Below, piece by piece: positions 10,008 to 23,194 of a DNA stretch of 64,000 bases (the first letter of the stretch is position 1; every line of letters begins with the position of its first letter). The translations under genes and the position numbers were made by a program. Where the stretch lies: contig CM082589.2 in NCBI GenBank assembly GCA_040954595.2, positions 930,001-994,000 on the forward strand. The letters run 5' to 3'. Under the pieces are notes generated by a model. The model did not search any database. It was not told the origin of the DNA and saw only the letters and a list, made by a program, of their open reading frames with translations. The stretch comes from Balanoglossus misakiensis. Its lineage: Eukaryota > Hemichordata.

Positions 10008-13000
10008 CTAATTTCTTCTCTTTACTTTGAGTGTTATGCCTGCAGGAGGTGCTAAGAAGACACTTGAACCAAATTTCGGTGGTATCTGATAAAAGATAAA
10101 AACAACAGGAAAAACATAAAATCTATTTGTATATGAAGAGATGGGTAAAATTGGCCTAATGAAAGTCCAATCTAAATAAAGTACACATAAACTTGAAAAA
10201 AATGAAAACATATATCTTTATTAATTCAAATTTAAGGAAGGATTCAACTAACCTCTGTTTCAGCACAAGGTTCAAAGATAAAATCCTTGAACAGATGGAC
10301 TAGTCCAATCTTGATTTTCAACAGAGCAAACCTCATTCCAATGCAATTACGAGGACCAGCTCCAAACGGCAGCCATGCATAGGGATGACGTTTTGCTTTT
10401 TCTTCTTTTGTGAACCTAACATTCAATAATTATTTTATAGAAAATATAGATATTTTAAAGGCCTTTGTCAGTGGTGATGAGAAAATTGTACTTGGTGTTT
10501 TAGATTAGCGTTATGTTGGCGTTCTGAATAAAAGGTAAGGGTGCAGTGGTATGTATGTATCCGCCAAGGGTCATTACAAATTGGTGTAATGATGTAGACA
10601 ATGTACTTGCCTCTCTGGTCTGAATGTGTCTGGTTCTGGATATATTTCCGGATTGTGGTGTATGGCATAGACTGACACGCTGACACACATCCCTTTAGGT
10701 ATCCGAGCTCCAGCAATAGTGATGTCCTCGTTGCATTCTCGGTCAATTCTGGAACCAGAGAGAAGAGTGGAAATGTCTGTCAGTAGCCTTACATGATCGC
10801 CTTTGCTTTCCATTTTCCACAAAACCTTCAATCGTTTCTGTATCAAAACAAGTTGTGTCATACCTACCTTACTGCTGGTGGGTACATTCTGAGTGTTTCA
10901 CGAACAGCCATGTCCAAATAGGGCATCTTAGCAACGGCTTGGTAGTTAGGCTCGTCATAGTCGGCCATTACTCTATCGATTTCGTCACATACCTTCTGCT
11001 GAATGTCAGGATGAGTAGCCATCGAGTATGCAAAGAAACTCATAGTTGCAGTTGTGGTTTCAAATCCGCCCAAGAAGAATATTAACGACTGTTGGGGAAA
11101 AGAGGCAATTAGCATGATTGATAACTTCGCAAGTTAAATATTCCATAAACTTTTGTCACATTCCAGATGCTTTGGGTTTACTATCCAAAAAATCCAGGAC
11201 AAATTTGTGGATAAGTAGATTCTGGCATAACAGACCTGTCCGAGGATATCCTCATTTGTGAAGACTTTCTGGAAATTATGTGTGTCTGATTTCCCATCTC
11301 TTACAAGTTTGACAACGTTTTCTTCATTTTCTTCTCCTTCTTCTGCTTCTTCGTTGTCTTGGATGTAGCGTTCATAGTTCTGATGAGCATCCATCATCTG
11401 TTGCAGAAAATCAACTCTCTACGAAATAATGGAGAAATAAATCAGACGCCAAGACAAGATATCTGATGGAATTTCTTTCCATATGACCAATGATCAAATG
11501 TTAACACATGTACATTGATATTGAAATGATTCCTCGATCACCAACGGGCTAAGACCTTGTCCAAGATAATTCTTACCTTAACTGATGGATCCTGACCTTC
11601 ACGCAGTGCAACTGTTTGGTTAACTAAACCGATGAAGTATTTCATGATTCGCTTCGGGTTAATCTCAATATCCAACCATTCGAGAAATGGAACCAGAAAC
11701 GGGAAAAAGACTGACAAGAAAAGCATGTAGTATTATTATCAACTGGTACATCTCCATCGTGAAAAATACAGGGTATGAGCTGATCCGCGCATTGATTTTG
11801 ACATCAGCTGATTGCAATAGGGCAGTGGTACACTGGCAATTACTTTGCATAACAAAAGCTGCCAGACTTGGCCAATGAGCGACCGCGTCTCTGGATTGCA
11901 TCATCACTGCCTCATCACTGAACTGAAAATCAAGACGCCACGATCGAAACCTCGAGACAGGCGGTAAAACGGTCCTCCTCACTAAAGGCGTGCGAAAAAC
12001 CAACAACTTACATATAACAATGAAGACCGGATGAGTCACACCAAACGAGAAAGCCTCCCTGGCATTCCTGACAAATGGATGATCTGGCTCGTCCTGTGAA
12101 TTAACGTCCACGCCGAACCCCGCACTGGCCATACTGTCAATCACGTAACACCCAAATATACTAGAAGAAGAAAAAAGATACGTTCAATAATCTACGCCTT
12201 GTGTAAAGTCCACTCATTGATAAATTTACCAGTTGCTAATTTTACAAACCAACTTTAAACGAAACTGCACCACAGTTTTCCAGAGTAACTTACTACAATT
12301 TCCCAAAAGTAAAACAAACTAAATTGAACACACGACATTATTAAGACTTACTTTCTACACTGAAGTGGGTTCCCTTCTCGAGAGTGTTTGTCCAGATTCT
12401 CGACAAGTGCATCAGCAGCCTTGTTGACAAGTGGCAACATCTGTCAATTCAAATACTGGTATTGATGATGTGGCGAGACATGCAGAAGTGGTCAAGCAGA
12501 AGCATGGTACATGGGAGGTTACAGGTCATTTAGAGAGAAATCATTTTTCGAGTCTAGGCAACAGGTCATATCTATTATATTGAATCACAAGTCTAAGCAT
12601 TGCACAGGATCGCGGCCAAACTTAGTTTTTCGTCATCATTTATGGCTGAGTTATAGTAACCTACTGTTTTCATCTTGGCTGTACTGAATGCTGGCGTCAG
12701 TGCATTTCTTTTGTTCTTCCATTTTTCATCTTTAAGCATGTTTATGCTTGTTAAGAATTCCTTGTTTATAAGGGGTATTAACTGTGGATAGAAATAAATA
12801 TGAAATTGATATGAAAAGCAACAATAATACAGGCCAGTAATGACACAGTCATCATCTCTAGATGGCATATGGTTGGAATCCATAGTCAAAAGTGTACAAA
12901 CATTATAAATTATGTATAGCCGATACATACCCTTCTGTTGTAAAATGCTGTGAACTGTTTGACACATATCTGCTTGCAGATTTCTGGATCAGCAGTTACT

Positions 13001-14120
13001 AGCATCGGTATACGCCCTTCATACATTCTGTTAAGAATAGCCACAATCAAACCACCTGTTAAAATCCATTTCTGTTTATTAACTTCATATTTGGATATTT
13101 GTGAAGTGTTTTTATTACAGGTGTCGTTAAACTAGACAAATTTGAAGGCTGAAGAGTGCAAACAAAAATACACAGAAACCTCTATGGTTGGGCTGGACAC
13201 AAAATATTGAACAGTTATTGTATTACAAATCTAGGTAGAACACGTGTCCCGAAACCTTATAACAACTGAACCACATTCTACAAGTGATAATAAACTTGCC
13301 CGAAAAACTTGCCATACTTCTTGGACCACTCAATATCTGTGTAATACATACCCTGTTGAAAGAAAACGGTGTACATAGTCGTTGCAAGTGAGACAAAATT
13401 TGCCTTAGGTACATAATAACAGTGAAGTTAACTAGAAATCATGACGTCATGCTCTGTCATGAAGAGATCATTCTACCATCTTCGGGGATATAATTCTAGA
13501 ACCCTGGCACCTGTTGACAACAGCTTACAGTATTTGAAATAGAAGCAATGTTGCCACACACACGAACCACTCACCGGCTTCATCTGCAACATATTTCCAA
13601 AAACTGGCACTGGTGTTGGTCCTGGTATCCCCAGGCGATTGAAGGTCGAGAACGGCCATGTGTAATATCTGTAAGATATACACCAGTCTGGCCGTGGTTA
13701 AGTGTTCAATATAGACTTCCATGTTTACAGCAAATGCCAAGGTTAATGGAGAGGTTAAAGTTGGAAATGCCAATCAATGTATTTTTCTCATATTCAAACC
13801 TTTATCTATGAACCTGCTTGCTAAATTTAATGTAATAAAAAGAAGTGCCGTCAAAATGGAATTTAGTATTCCAGATTACCGTTTTGTACAGTTGTATTTT
13901 CTGAGATAAAGCAGAAGTGCTACCAGCTTAACAGATCTGTGCAAAACTCCAGTTTGACCTCCCAGAACAGAAGGGATGTATGCTATGCAAAACCAAAGTT
14001 TGACCTTATACTGTCTGCTTTGACGTGTTAACAAGAAGAAAGCACACACACTTACAGGTAGAACACAAGCAGAATAACAGCTAAACCAAGCAGTAAGGAA
14101 GACAGAGAGAAGAGTTCCAT
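10008..14120 (-). CDS. Cytochrome P450, CYP3-clan (gene B), 13 exons
   Basis: Paralogue of genes A and C on the opposite strand. Exons: 14120-14056, 13668-13575, 13352-13300, 13027-12931, 12781-12665, 12440-12352, 12160-12012, 11710-11577, 11418-11236, 11088-10868, 10748-10611, 10415-10253, 10085-10008, giving 526 residues. It shows an N-terminal anchor ([19 protein letters not shown]), WKNKR in the C-helix, I-helix GGFETTT, K-helix ETLR and the haem loop [10 protein letters not shown]. Exon 9 is 15 bases longer than in A and C, adding Glu residues ([12 protein letters not shown]). Two introns use GC rather than GT donors: after exon 3 (GG/GCAAGT) and after exon 11 (AG/GCAAGT). No frame breaks. 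Likely an ER drug/lipid oxidase; substrate unknown. Its start is 839 bases from the start of gene C, head to head. Confidence 0.9.
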
Positions 14121-14873
14121 GTTAGTTTAGCTGGCTTGTTGCAGCTCACCAAAGAACCAGGTATAGAATTGCTGTAGCGGGAAGTGTTCTGACCAGCCAC
14201 CAGCAGCTGTCCTCTCTGACCTATTGACCGCATGGCACAGTTTGCGTATAAAAAGACATCCACACGCATGCGTGCAAGCCACGGAGCAAATATTTCACTG
14301 CGTTGTGCAATATCACATCTGTGGTATGTATATAGGCTTGTCTGCAAGACCCCACACACACCTGTCATATATCAAAACATGCTATGTTGAAACTTACACA
14401 GGAGTGCCTATAGTTAACATGACAGCCACTTTAAGCAAGTGTTAGATACTGGACTTTTGACGCCTGACAAAACCACGTACTAGTATCAGTAAAAGCATAG
14501 ACCCACCTGGGTCTATGGTTAAATTCTTCCATTCAAAGCTGTAAGCCATTGTTTGACAAGTAAACCCTTTCAATAATATTCGCACTTTTATTTCTGGAGT
14601 CAGAAATTTTGCACACGGCGCTTTGAATCGATGAGAAATTGGCCTGGTCTATTGCAAAGCATTTGCGTCACTTTGCAATACCATTCACATATTGCCTCAC
14701 CGCACAATTTTGAAATGACTCACAGATTCCAAACAATCTAGATCATGGTAGATTGGTAGCACACTAACTGTGCGCGCGCATGTAAAACACAATTACTTTA
14801 GCAGCTTATTAGAGCATACATTAGCATGATTTAGGACAAGGGTGACCTCATCCAAGGTAAACACTACGCATAG
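14121..14873. other. Divergent intergenic region between P450 B and C
   Basis: No coding sequence is visible in the gap between the two head-to-head P450 starts (14120 minus, 14960 plus). It must hold both promoters. On the plus side a CATAAATA lies at 14874-14881; no equally clear TATA element was found for gene B. Confidence 0.5.
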
Positions 14874-14881
14874 CATAAATA
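14874..14881 (+). promoter_or_regulatory. TATA-like box of P450 gene C
   Basis: CATAAATA lies 86 bases before the ATG at 14960, matching the position of TATAAATA upstream of paralogue A. Confidence 0.5.
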
Positions 14882-14959
14882 CGGCGTATCGCCTGCTGTG
14901 CAACACACAGACTAGTTTCGCCACATTTTGTCGGACAGATCGGTTGGCTGAGCGCAAGT

Positions 14960-17900
14960 ATGGAACTACTTGGCTTCGAAGTATCCGTGTGGGTTCTGCT
15001 CTCTGTAGTGCTCTTGGTTCTGTTGTATTTGTAAGTATCTGTCACCATGCTCAGCTGTCAAGACGTTCATTTTGCTGTGGCGTTTTCTTTTGGCGTTAAC
15101 GTTGCCACTGGAAAGGTTAACGACACACAATAGAGCTGCGCCTCCTGCAAGGCGACCTACTTTCACCGCGAACGAGAAATACTAACTTTTGCGTTTTAAA
15201 ATTCTAAAAAAAAAGATCTTTCATACAGCTAAGGATAAAAGCTTTTCCCACTCATCATTATTTCGTACACCGAGGTTTTATACAGGTATTTCATTCCCTA
15301 ATATCACAGAAAGTTCAAATAATTTTTGTGACGCTCAGTTGGACTATGAACTGTGGCTATTAATCTAAATCCATTTTCACAATAGTATGCAAATTACTTT
15401 ATGAGTCAAAACACAAAAACCTTTTATTTATTTTGAGTCTTCAGTGCTGAGTCATCCATGGAAATATGTGATGAAACCACGGAGTAAAGATAATCTTGTC
15501 CAGCATCAAACTTCCATATAAGGTCCTGTCTTGAGAGAGCTTTAAAGTTGCTGAAATAACCATTGTATGCAAACGATGTGCTGAGAAATGATACTTGACC
15601 GTATTGCGTAATGACGTCAGGAATGACCAACAAAGAAATTATGCAAGATGCCAAATGTTTTCCATTGATTCTTCTGGCCACTTCTACTAGAAATCCCATG
15701 CATAGTTCTGTTAATTTTGCTCGTTTTCGTTAATTTAATAACAGATTTGGCGAAAACTGAACTTTTCATCATGGCGTTTTCAAGTTGATTTTCATTACAG
15801 CATTGTACAGTGACACGGACGTAGACTCGGTCGTTCATTGGCCAAGTCATGCGGCTTTTGTTATGCAAAGTGAGGTCATGTCGGGTCAGTTTGTCTGTTG
15901 ACCTGGCTCACAGGTGGTGAGGTCGCGTCGCGTCGACATCTGCCGGCTAAAGCGAGACATTGCGTACATTTTTAGGTTACCAAGTATACTGACAACTAAA
16001 TATATTGTACTGCGGACGATTGATGTGAAGGATTTTAAAATGAAGTGCCAAAATGTTAAATAATCATCCCCGGTGCGCCAGCCGTAATGCTCGGCCATGT
16101 GCAATGTTTACAAGACTGGCAAGAGAAAGTAGTTCCCACTTGTTTCTATACACAACGCACTCATGAAATACGAAGTTATTTTCAGCGTACCGTACTGACA
16201 CATGAAGGAGAAAACTGTTGGTACATGTGATTTATAAATCTACTTTTTATGAGTATCGATCGTGGTGGCGAAATTTTCATTTTCACAAGCTTTCCGCAGG
16301 GACTATATTATCTCATTCGCACATCAACAGCGAATTATTAATTGACAGTACTTGCATTAATTTAATGTAAAAAAGTGTGAAATTATAGTTTTGTCACTGT
16401 TTAGTTCGGTTATTCAGAAAAATAAAACTAGCACTGCTGTAACTTGCCCATATAACTTGACTGAAATGATGATTGGAAATGTGTTTGTGTTGCATTGCAA
16501 ATTTTGATGATATTTCCAACAGATATGCAATATGGCCGTTATCGACATTCAGAAAAATGGGAGTTCCCGGACCTACACCATGGCCTTTCTTTGGAAATTT
16601 GCTGCAGATGTCCAATGTGAGTTGCTAATTATTAAAACATATCAATAAACAACACAATATCTAAATCAACAGTAAATATTACCGATTATCGATGACAGAA
16701 GTGTAAAACTGGCCGAGCATCTCTGTGAAGTCTCGCATATATGCATGCAAATCTCCCTTATGTTCTATACATTGGAAATGGCTTGGGGAAAGGGTCGTCC
16801 CCCACCTGGCATTTACTGACTAGAAACGTTGTTACAAAATCTGCATCGTTTGCTCTATTTAATATATTTTTATCATCCAGGGTATTCAAACCAAAGAAAT
16901 TGAGTGGTACAAGAAATATGGCAAAATTTTCGGGTGAGTATAAAGCTAGACAAAATTTTAATTTCTCGTTGCACAAATTCCAGAATTAAGATAAGGAATC
17001 ACTGCATTTTCTTTCAGTAAAACTAATCTGGTTACATACTTAGAAAAGCATGAGTGAGCATTCATCCCAGACCATAAGCAAACGTCATGTCTATTGACTT
17101 CGTTCAATAATGGAACTATTTTCTTTCAAACTGTTACAAGATATATAGAGAGGCTCTTACAACTTTTAATATGAAGTTTCCGATTATATATGATTATTAT
17201 GCCTCTGACAATCTTGCTAACAGAAGTAAAATGACATCCCGTTTTAAGGATTTATGAAGGTCGCCAGGCAGTGTTGGAACTAGCGGATCCCGAGTTGTGC
17301 AAACAGATCTGTGTGAAGCACTTCGCATCCTTTTATAACAGAAGGGTAACTACTTTGATATATTAGCTCAAGTAACTGTCTGCCTGTGTGTGTGTGTGTG
17401 TCTGTAAACGTGATATCTTAAGAACGATTGAACAAATTCGGTACATAGGTATGAAAAGAACTGATTAGATTTTGATTGCCAATATATTGTGATACTTTTC
17501 CGTGTTGAGAGGGTTTTAGCATAGTTCATGTAGTGAATGGTTTTAGAATATCATTGCATGTTGTGTCCAGTGCCTAACACCCTGCAGTTTAGACGTTGCG
17601 AAGTACCCGGAGTGTTAGGAAAGCGCATCTGAAAGCTATCGTTTTCCAAATGTGAACGTTTTGTACCCTCGTTTGCAGCGTTTTGATCTTGAAAGCAAAC
17701 CCATGGACTCTGGTCTAACTGTTCTCGTCGATCAACACTGGAAGGATAAGAGAAATACACTAACGCCTGCATTCAGTGGATCCAAAATGAGAAAGGTAAG
17801 ACCACTCTTTGATGTAAACGGTGATGAAGCTGATAGTTAGCAAACATGGAGTCTTCCAGTACTTTGTATTTGTGCATAACTAAAACACACTGGTAATTTC

Positions 17901-20680
17901 ATCTAGAAAGCTGTATATTTCAGTTTAATCGAGTTGTAATTACATTCGGCTCCTATAGATGACGCCAATTGTTAACAATGCCGCGGTTACCATGGTAAGA
18001 ATTATTGGCAAGCACAATAAGGAAAGAAAAACAGTCCAATGCAAAGAGTAAGTGCTCAATCTCGTTCCAGCTCTTTCCGAATTAATAATGCACAACGCAC
18101 ACTCAGAAAATTATAATTTCAGGACTTCATTCAGTGCAACATTTACTGTTTGTTTATTTCTGGACATGTGACAACATCTTCTGTGCGAACAGTTACATCT
18201 AGTTTCAGGAGAGGTCAGGAGTGCTATCGTATTGTGCATGGAAGCGTGTGTGTTACCAGATATATAAAAATAACTTAGTCTATCTCTGATCTTTAGTGAT
18301 ATTGTCTATTTTGTTTACTCTTCAGTGTATTTGGTGCATATATCATTGACAGCATAGCCAATGCAGGCTTTGGTGTAGATATTAATTCACAAGAACAACC
18401 CGACCACCCGTTTGTAAAGTATGCTAAGGAAGCCTTCAGTGGAGGACTCTTCAGCCCAGTGCTTATGGTCATTTGTGAGTAGTTTATATGTCTGCCTTAC
18501 TTACTTACTTACTTACTTACTTACGTCAGCCGCCAGTTTACAACTTTCGACGGGGGTTATTAAGCCGTGGGATAGTGCCTTTTTAGTAACATCTCATTTA
18601 TAGTGAAGTGGTCGTGTTGTTTCTTCGCAGTCTTTATGCCTTTCTTGGTACCTCTCCTGAATTGGCTGAAAATCGGTTTCTTCTCAAAGACAGTCATGAG
18701 TTACTTCACAAATTTGACAGAGACAACCATCGACATAAGGAAAAAACAAGACCCATCGGAGAAGGTAACGGAATGTCTTAATTTTTTGCTGGAAATTATA
18801 TCCTTTTTACTGAGTGTTATTAAAAGCGCAATTGATGTTATGCCTATCTGTACTAATTGTTCTCCCCTTCTTGCTGACTTCTGTACTAATTCAAAGCTGA
18901 GTTTACCGAAAACTTTTCAATCTTTTCTCACATTTGAACGTGCGTTTCCATTTTACTATCAGAAAATAGACTTCCTGCAGCATATGCTTGATGCGCATGA
19001 GGTCTACGAACAATACATCAAAGAGAATGAAGCAGACGAGGACGAAAATGGAGTACGACTTGTTAAGGATGGGAAGAAAATCACAAATGATTTCCATAAA
19101 GGATTCACAAATGACGAAATTCTGGGACAGGTAGGCATACAGCAAGCATGTTGGCAATGTACGTTTACGCATTCGCGATGTCTGGTAACATCAATTATCA
19201 GTGTTTCATTATGCCCCTTACATGGCAACGTCGCTAAAGACATTTTTGATCACAACAAACGCATCATAAACGGCCCAAGAGAGCAGCCACAGTGTTGACA
19301 ACTTTCAAAGGACTGAATATGTTCCAAACTTAACATACAATTTAATGCATGGTAAATTCATGTGTGTGGCAATGTTAGAATCATAAATGCAGTAGTTGAT
19401 AGGTAGGATTATTAATCATTATGAGTGACAGAATGCATTATGCTTTCTTTAAAGTCATTATTGTTCTTCCTGGCTGGTTATGAGACAACGAGTACAATGA
19501 TGAGCTTGCTTGCCTACTCCCTTGCAACAAATCCGGATATCCAGGAAAAGTTGTGTGCTGAAATTGATGAAGTCATGGCCAATTATGAAGAACCCACCTA
19601 TGAGGCTGTATCTAAGATGCCGTATTTGGATATGGTCATCAATGAAACTCTTAGAATGTATCCTCCTGCGATAAGGTTCGAATATAAACAATATGCTTAC
19701 CCGCAGAAATTATGAAAACATGTAATGTATCTAAGCTTTTCCAGGACACAGTGTCATGTCCCTTTGTCATGTAAGACTGTAATAGTTTGGAGAGAGAAAT
19801 ATGGAAACCGAACACAGAAGATGAACTCAGTGCAATCTTTGGTCTATCTTTTACATATTCGCCATTCTGTGCATTTCAGGTTTGACAGAGAGTGTAACGA
19901 AGATATCACTATTGCTGGTGTTCAGATCCCAAAAGGCATGATTGTGGCTGTACCAATCTATGTTATACATCATGATCCAGAAATCTATCCTGAACCAGAT
20001 AAATTCATACCAGAAAGGTAAATAATTGCAATCATACCCATATTTTATAGTTCAAAGGTTAAATATACAAATATACAAATATACATTTCCAATGAGGTCC
20101 TATACCAGCAACCAAATACTGCTTGCTATGTCTGTCAAATGACATGTATGGCCTCTGTCGCCTTGTCTAAAGTCTGGTCCATGTAATTGGATGTAATTTT
20201 GATGAATGAAACAAATTTGTGATCTTTTAGATTTTCAAAGGAAGAGAAGGAGAAACGCCACCCCTATGCTTGGATACCCTTTGGTGCTGGTCCTCGAAAC
20301 TGTATTGGAATGCGATTCGCTTTGTTGGAAGCTAAGATTGGCCTGGTCCATATCTTTAAGAACTTCACCTTTGAACCATGTGCGGAGACTGAGGTATGAT
20401 AAAGTGTCTCATCATTAAAACGATTATGCTTAAAGCATAATCAACATTGTTGGTTAACACCATGCGATCATCAACAACGATGATAATGGTGGTGGTGGTG
20501 ATGTTGTTGTTGTTGTTGTTAATTGGTCATTAGAAGTAGTGATTGTGGTGGTTCATTTCAGATAAGTTTTCAGAATAATTACAGAGTTGTTGTCTTTTCC
20601 AGATACCTCCAGTTCTTGGCAAGGTCGGGTTTCTTACACCGAAAGCTGGCATAAAACTGAAATCAAACGCAAGGATGTAA
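14960..20680 (+). CDS. Cytochrome P450, CYP3-clan (gene C), 13 exons
   Basis: Closest paralogue of gene A (starts [10 protein letters not shown] against MELFGFEVSV). Exons: 14960-15030, 16523-16616, 16881-16933, 17249-17345, 17679-17795, 17959-18047, 18326-18474, 18631-18764, 18963-19130, 19455-19675, 19880-20017, 20231-20393, 20603-20680, giving 523 residues. Eleven of the 13 exon lengths equal those of gene A exactly. Motifs: membrane anchor, [13 protein letters not shown] hinge, WKDKR in the C-helix, AGYETTS in the I-helix, [11 protein letters not shown] in the K-helix, [11 protein letters not shown] at the haem Cys. All donors are GT. It is intact, so it should be a working ER monooxygenase of the CYP3 type; substrate and inducer are not readable. 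Introns contain a CTTA repeat and several short non-coding ORFs only. Confidence 0.92.
18496..18524. repeat. Tetranucleotide repeat (CTTA)n
   Basis: Six to seven copies of CTTA lie in intron 7 of P450 gene C, just downstream of the exon 7 donor. Confidence 0.8.
20489..20520. repeat. Trinucleotide repeat GGT/GTT
   Basis: A run of ggtggtggtgatgttgttgttgttgtt lies in the last intron of P450 gene C. Simple-sequence DNA with no coding role. Confidence 0.8.
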
Positions 20681-22198
20681 ACAATTACGCAAAGTTTGGT
20701 AAAGCTGATGCAGAGGCTGTTTGAAGTGTTTCATCCAAATCACAACTTGCAACTAAACGGATAATGTATCACTCTTATTCTATGTATATGATGTTTATGA
20801 TTTGATTTTGTTTTTGACATCATCTATATATCACAAATGAATATATCTATATTTTTAATTATGAAATGTGAAGATTTAAACTGAAAACAATATTTAATTG
20901 TATTAATATGAGCAGCATGACGATTTTCTGTCTTTAAGACTTAGGAGCATTTGCTCAGTTTCTCATTTGACATGTTGCTTTGTTTTCAAAAGCTCAACAT
21001 AAAAATAGAAGATTTAGTCATACACTGCAGTAGAGGGGAGACATCTTGTGACAAGACTTCTTTTTTCAAAATATATAAAGGAAAATGTTATTTTTTGTAA
21101 ATTGAATTAGTGTAAGGAAATTGACAGAGACCAGGTTATGGTTCATCCAGTTTATTTCTTAGGTTACTGGTTACAATGCAGAGTTGCCAACAGTGGTAAA
21201 GACAAGTCAAAATATCAGCACATTGATTTAATTAATCCAATACAATCATTCACAGAATTTCAATGGGTAACAATTAAATTACATAAAAAGTACTCAACTA
21301 ATAATCACATGAATAGTTGCACAAATATTGCCCGATATCAACGTAGAGTATTCATTCATAAGCAAGCATTATTACTGATGTACGATTTTCATTCTGGACA
21401 ACACTCCCCCTTTAAATGCCAAGCTATTGCATCCTTCTTTTGGAAAATAAGAAATTGCACTGAGAAGAAAAACAAGAACTCCAAAATAAATATAAAAAGA
21501 TACGACTTTCCCTTCCACATGTTGATAACCATTTTGACAAATTAAGGATCCAATATGTACAAATCAATATCGACTTCACTAAAATACTTCAGTTTAAAAA
21601 CAATATAATCAAGGCTTATTCAAATTTTCAGAATTTTCAAGAATTGTGTAGCCATGACATTCATTTTTTTTCACATAAAGTCTTCATCTTGCTGAATATG
21701 TTTTGCCTCCAAGTTGTCTTGACAACGGCTGAAGAGCCAATGGTCCCAGAAAGCGCCCTCTAGAGAGGAAAAAACATCTCCTTAGTTACACTGGATAAAA
21801 TGCTACAAGAATGTACTCGTTTACATTTCAGAAACACTTTGGGGTAACTTGATATAAACTATTTTTGAAAACAAACTGACTAAATACAGACTGCGGTATA
21901 TTTCTTGGAAATGTGTCACAAAACTAAAAATATTCCAAAATTATTAGATAAATGATATTCATTACATATATTCCATTTTTTTTTCAATTTTAACTTAAAA
22001 ATACCATTAATTATCAATGATACATCTGTACATAATAAATAATGAAACATTTTAAACAATTGCACAACAGAAACAAAACACTGAATAACTTAAAATGAAA
22101 ACCAAATTTCTATTTTAGAGTTGCTAATGAATAGAAATGGTTCATTGATTTTAATATTACATTCAGCTTGCAAAAGATTAATAATAAAAACTTGAGAA
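20681..22198. other. Converging 3' regions of P450 C and the PAQR gene
   Basis: AT-rich, no convincing gene. A minus-strand AATAAA (complement of TTTATT at 21151-21156) is a possible poly(A) site for the PAQR transcript, which would give it a 3' UTR of about 1 kb. A 135-codon plus-strand frame here looks like chance. Confidence 0.45.
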
Positions 22199-23194
22199 TT
22201 AGTCGTGTTTGCTGTTTGTGATTTTGAGCATCGCCTTTTTCCTCAGCCACAAAACAGTTAAGATGTTCACAAGAATAAGAACCATGGTAATACCAAACGT
22301 ACGCATAATATTCATGTTAAAATGCGACTCGATGTAGCTTCGTCTGTTTTTCAAATCAATAAACTCTGCCTGCATTTGACTGTATGTGCAGAGTGGAATG
22401 AATATATGGAACAGTTGATGTCCGTGGCCAATGATATCAAATCGACCTGGAGCTAATTTCTGTGGAAACGGCGAGGCAAAGAAGACCGCTCCCACCAAAA
22501 ACCACAAAATATGTTGTTTGTGGAACTCGATAGCTTCATCTTCACAGGAATTAGACCAACAGAGAAATATGCGGTGTAATATCGGAAAAATAATCCAAAC
22601 ATAGAGGCCACCCACAGAGGTAATCTGCCAGAGTTTTCTTGCGAAGGGATAAGGGCGGTCGTATTTTACTTTGGCATAACCGCAAGCAGTGCACGCAAAC
22701 CAGGCCAGTGAAAGGTTGATAATGGGAAATAGCCATCCATCCCCGACAGCAGACAAATATGACTTATGGCTGCTGTAATAGTAGTGAGCTAAGCCGCTTG
22801 TGAATCCATACAAGCTAATACCAACGTAGTCAATGAAAAAGCAGGTGTAATGAACAAGCTCGGAATGGGATTGCATCAGGTGAGCAAACGTACTCAGGAA
22901 AGTGTACACACAACATGACGCACACAAAAGAACTAACGGCCAACAGTACAAGTCGTTTGGAAAATCAATATTACCAGAAAGCGTGTATATTTTGTAGCAT
23001 AAAATCGAACATGCAATAAGATGGGTCCAAACATTGAGAAGTTCATTGTGCACTTGAAAGAGGCTTAGAATGTAGTATATGAAAGGTTGGTGAGGAGGTC
23101 TGTATCCATTGTGAACATCAGGTTCTCGGAATAGCTTTGGTACTTCTTCTGCACTTTTAGTACGAGGTAGTTTAGGTAGCTCAAGCTTGGCCAT
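22199..23194 (-). CDS. PAQR family receptor, membrane progestin receptor-like
   Basis: 331 residues in one uninterrupted coding exon, as is usual for the PAQR7/PAQR8 type. PAQR proteins are seven-pass membrane proteins of the hydrolase-like CREST fold with a bound zinc; mPR members respond to progestins. Visible signatures: HNGYRPPHQPF, then ExxNxxxH (Glu51, Asn54, His58 in NELLNVWTHL), SxxxH (Ser101-His105) with Asp122 in FFIDYVGISLYG, and HxxxH near the end (His259, His263 in GHGHQLFH). These are the PAQR metal-site motifs and all are intact. Seven hydrophobic stretches can be counted. The ATG is in MAKLELPKLPRTK; a 5' UTR intron precedes it. Ligand is inference; assignment to the mPR group is fairly firm but the exact orthologue is not. 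Confidence 0.9.
   Translation of the reverse strand: MAKLELPKLPRTKSAEEVPKLFREPDVHNGYRPPHQPFIYYILSLFQVHNELLNVWTHLIACSILCYKIYTLSGNIDFPNDLYCWPLVLLCASCCVYTFLSTFAHLMQSHSELVHYTCFFIDYVGISLYGFTSGLAHYYYSSHKSYLSAVGDGWLFPIINLSLAWFACTACGYAKVKYDRPYPFARKLWQITSVGGLYVWIIFPILHRIFLCWSNSCEDEAIEFHKQHILWFLVGAVFFASPFPQKLAPGRFDIIGHGHQLFHIFIPLCTYSQMQAEFIDLKNRRSYIESHFNMNIMRTFGITMVLILVNILTVLWLRKKAMLKITNSKHD

Noticed and set aside
21138-21545. 135-codon plus-strand open frame between P450 C and PAQR
   Set aside because: Composition is unlike a folded protein, there is no splice context or homology, and it lies in the probable PAQR 3' UTR.
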